DNA from: Gammaproteobacteria bacterium
Lineage (GTDB): Bacteria; Pseudomonadota; Gammaproteobacteria; Pseudomonadales; Oleiphilaceae
Direction of reading: 5' to 3'
Assembly (NCBI GenBank): GCA_029268325.1
Contig: JAJUGC010000166.1
Span: forward strand, 1-5,693
Length of the DNA: 5,693 nucleotides
Positions 5,572 through 5,693 of this stretch are shown piece by piece (the first letter of the stretch is position 1; every line of letters starts with the position of its first letter). Both the position numbers and the translations under genes were made by a program. A model generated the notes under the pieces. The model was given only the letters and a program-made list of their open reading frames with translations, had not been told where the DNA came from and made no database searches.

Positions 5572-5693
5572 TCAGGCTGCAACAAGCTTCTTCACGTTGA
5601 GCTCTTTGCGATGTTGTTCAGCATGCCAGAGTTCATATTGGGACTGCTGATTCAGCCAGCTTTCTGCCGAGGTATCGAAAGCGATAGAGAGCC
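5572..5693 (-). CDS. higA: HigA-type antitoxin, C-terminal 39 residues only
   Basis: The last 39 codons of a gene entering from the right edge are visible, reading LSIAFDTSAESWLNQQSQYE and ending KKLVAA before TGA at 5574-5572. This matches the C-terminal part of HigA antitoxins, which are XRE-type helix-turn-helix proteins where a T-S-x-E-x-W-L-N-x-Q segment follows the DNA-binding domain. HigA neutralises the mRNA-cleaving toxin HigB and represses the operon. The toxin gene would lie just upstream, outside the window. The stop codon is six bases from an attC, so the TA pair probably rides in an integron cassette, where such modules are known to stabilise arrays. Confidence 0.85.
   Translation of the reverse strand, partial: LSIAFDTSAESWLNQQSQYELWHAEQHRKELNVKKLVAA

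Larger units (their letters stand above)
5005..5693 (-). mobile_element. Decaying end of an integron cassette array
   Basis: A cassette ending in attC (higA) is followed on the same strand by fragments of two more cassette-type genes (DUF6980-like and GFA) joined without their own attC sites. No integrase gene or attI is in the window; by gene orientation they would lie to the right, beyond 5693. crcB and the VOC stub further left may also derive from the array, but no attC shows this, so the left boundary is uncertain. Confidence 0.6.

Overview
The window looks like a chromosomal segment from a marine-type gammaproteobacterium. A Marinobacter-like host is my inference from the style of the glutamyl-tRNA synthetase, a Zur box of the gammaproteobacterial type, a TPP riboswitch ahead of a TenA gene, and an adjoining integron cassette array with an attC site. 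No 16S rRNA gene or other decisive marker is present.

Left part (1-2458): the 3'-truncated gltX gene (minus strand) and znuA (plus strand) are divergent and share a 160-bp intergenic region. That region holds a likely gltX -10 box and a near-perfect Zur operator 29 bp upstream of the znuA start. znuA encodes the periplasmic zinc-binding protein of a ZnuABC importer. znuB, znuC and zur are not adjacent.

Middle (2426-4291): a minus-strand unit reads TPP riboswitch -> tenA -> AEC-family permease. The aptamer's conserved blocks are visible and its P1 stem is perfectly paired. A hairpin just ahead of tenA could hide its ribosome binding site. The permease gene runs tail-to-tail into znuA, with a 33-bp overlap of the two coding ends. 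The arrangement suggests that the permease handles thiamin, a thiamin breakdown product or a pyrimidine precursor.

Right part (about 4292-5693): this is a patchwork of damaged small genes, all on the minus strand. It holds a 13-codon start of a VOC/glyoxalase-like gene, an intact crcB fluoride channel gene, a GFA-family gene lacking its N-terminus, a 38-codon start of a DUF6980-like gene fused out of frame to that GFA gene, a full attC site, and the 3' end of a higA antitoxin gene. Small genes of these kinds, a toxin-antitoxin gene and an attC point to the distal, decaying end of a chromosomal integron cassette array that abuts the thiamin locus.
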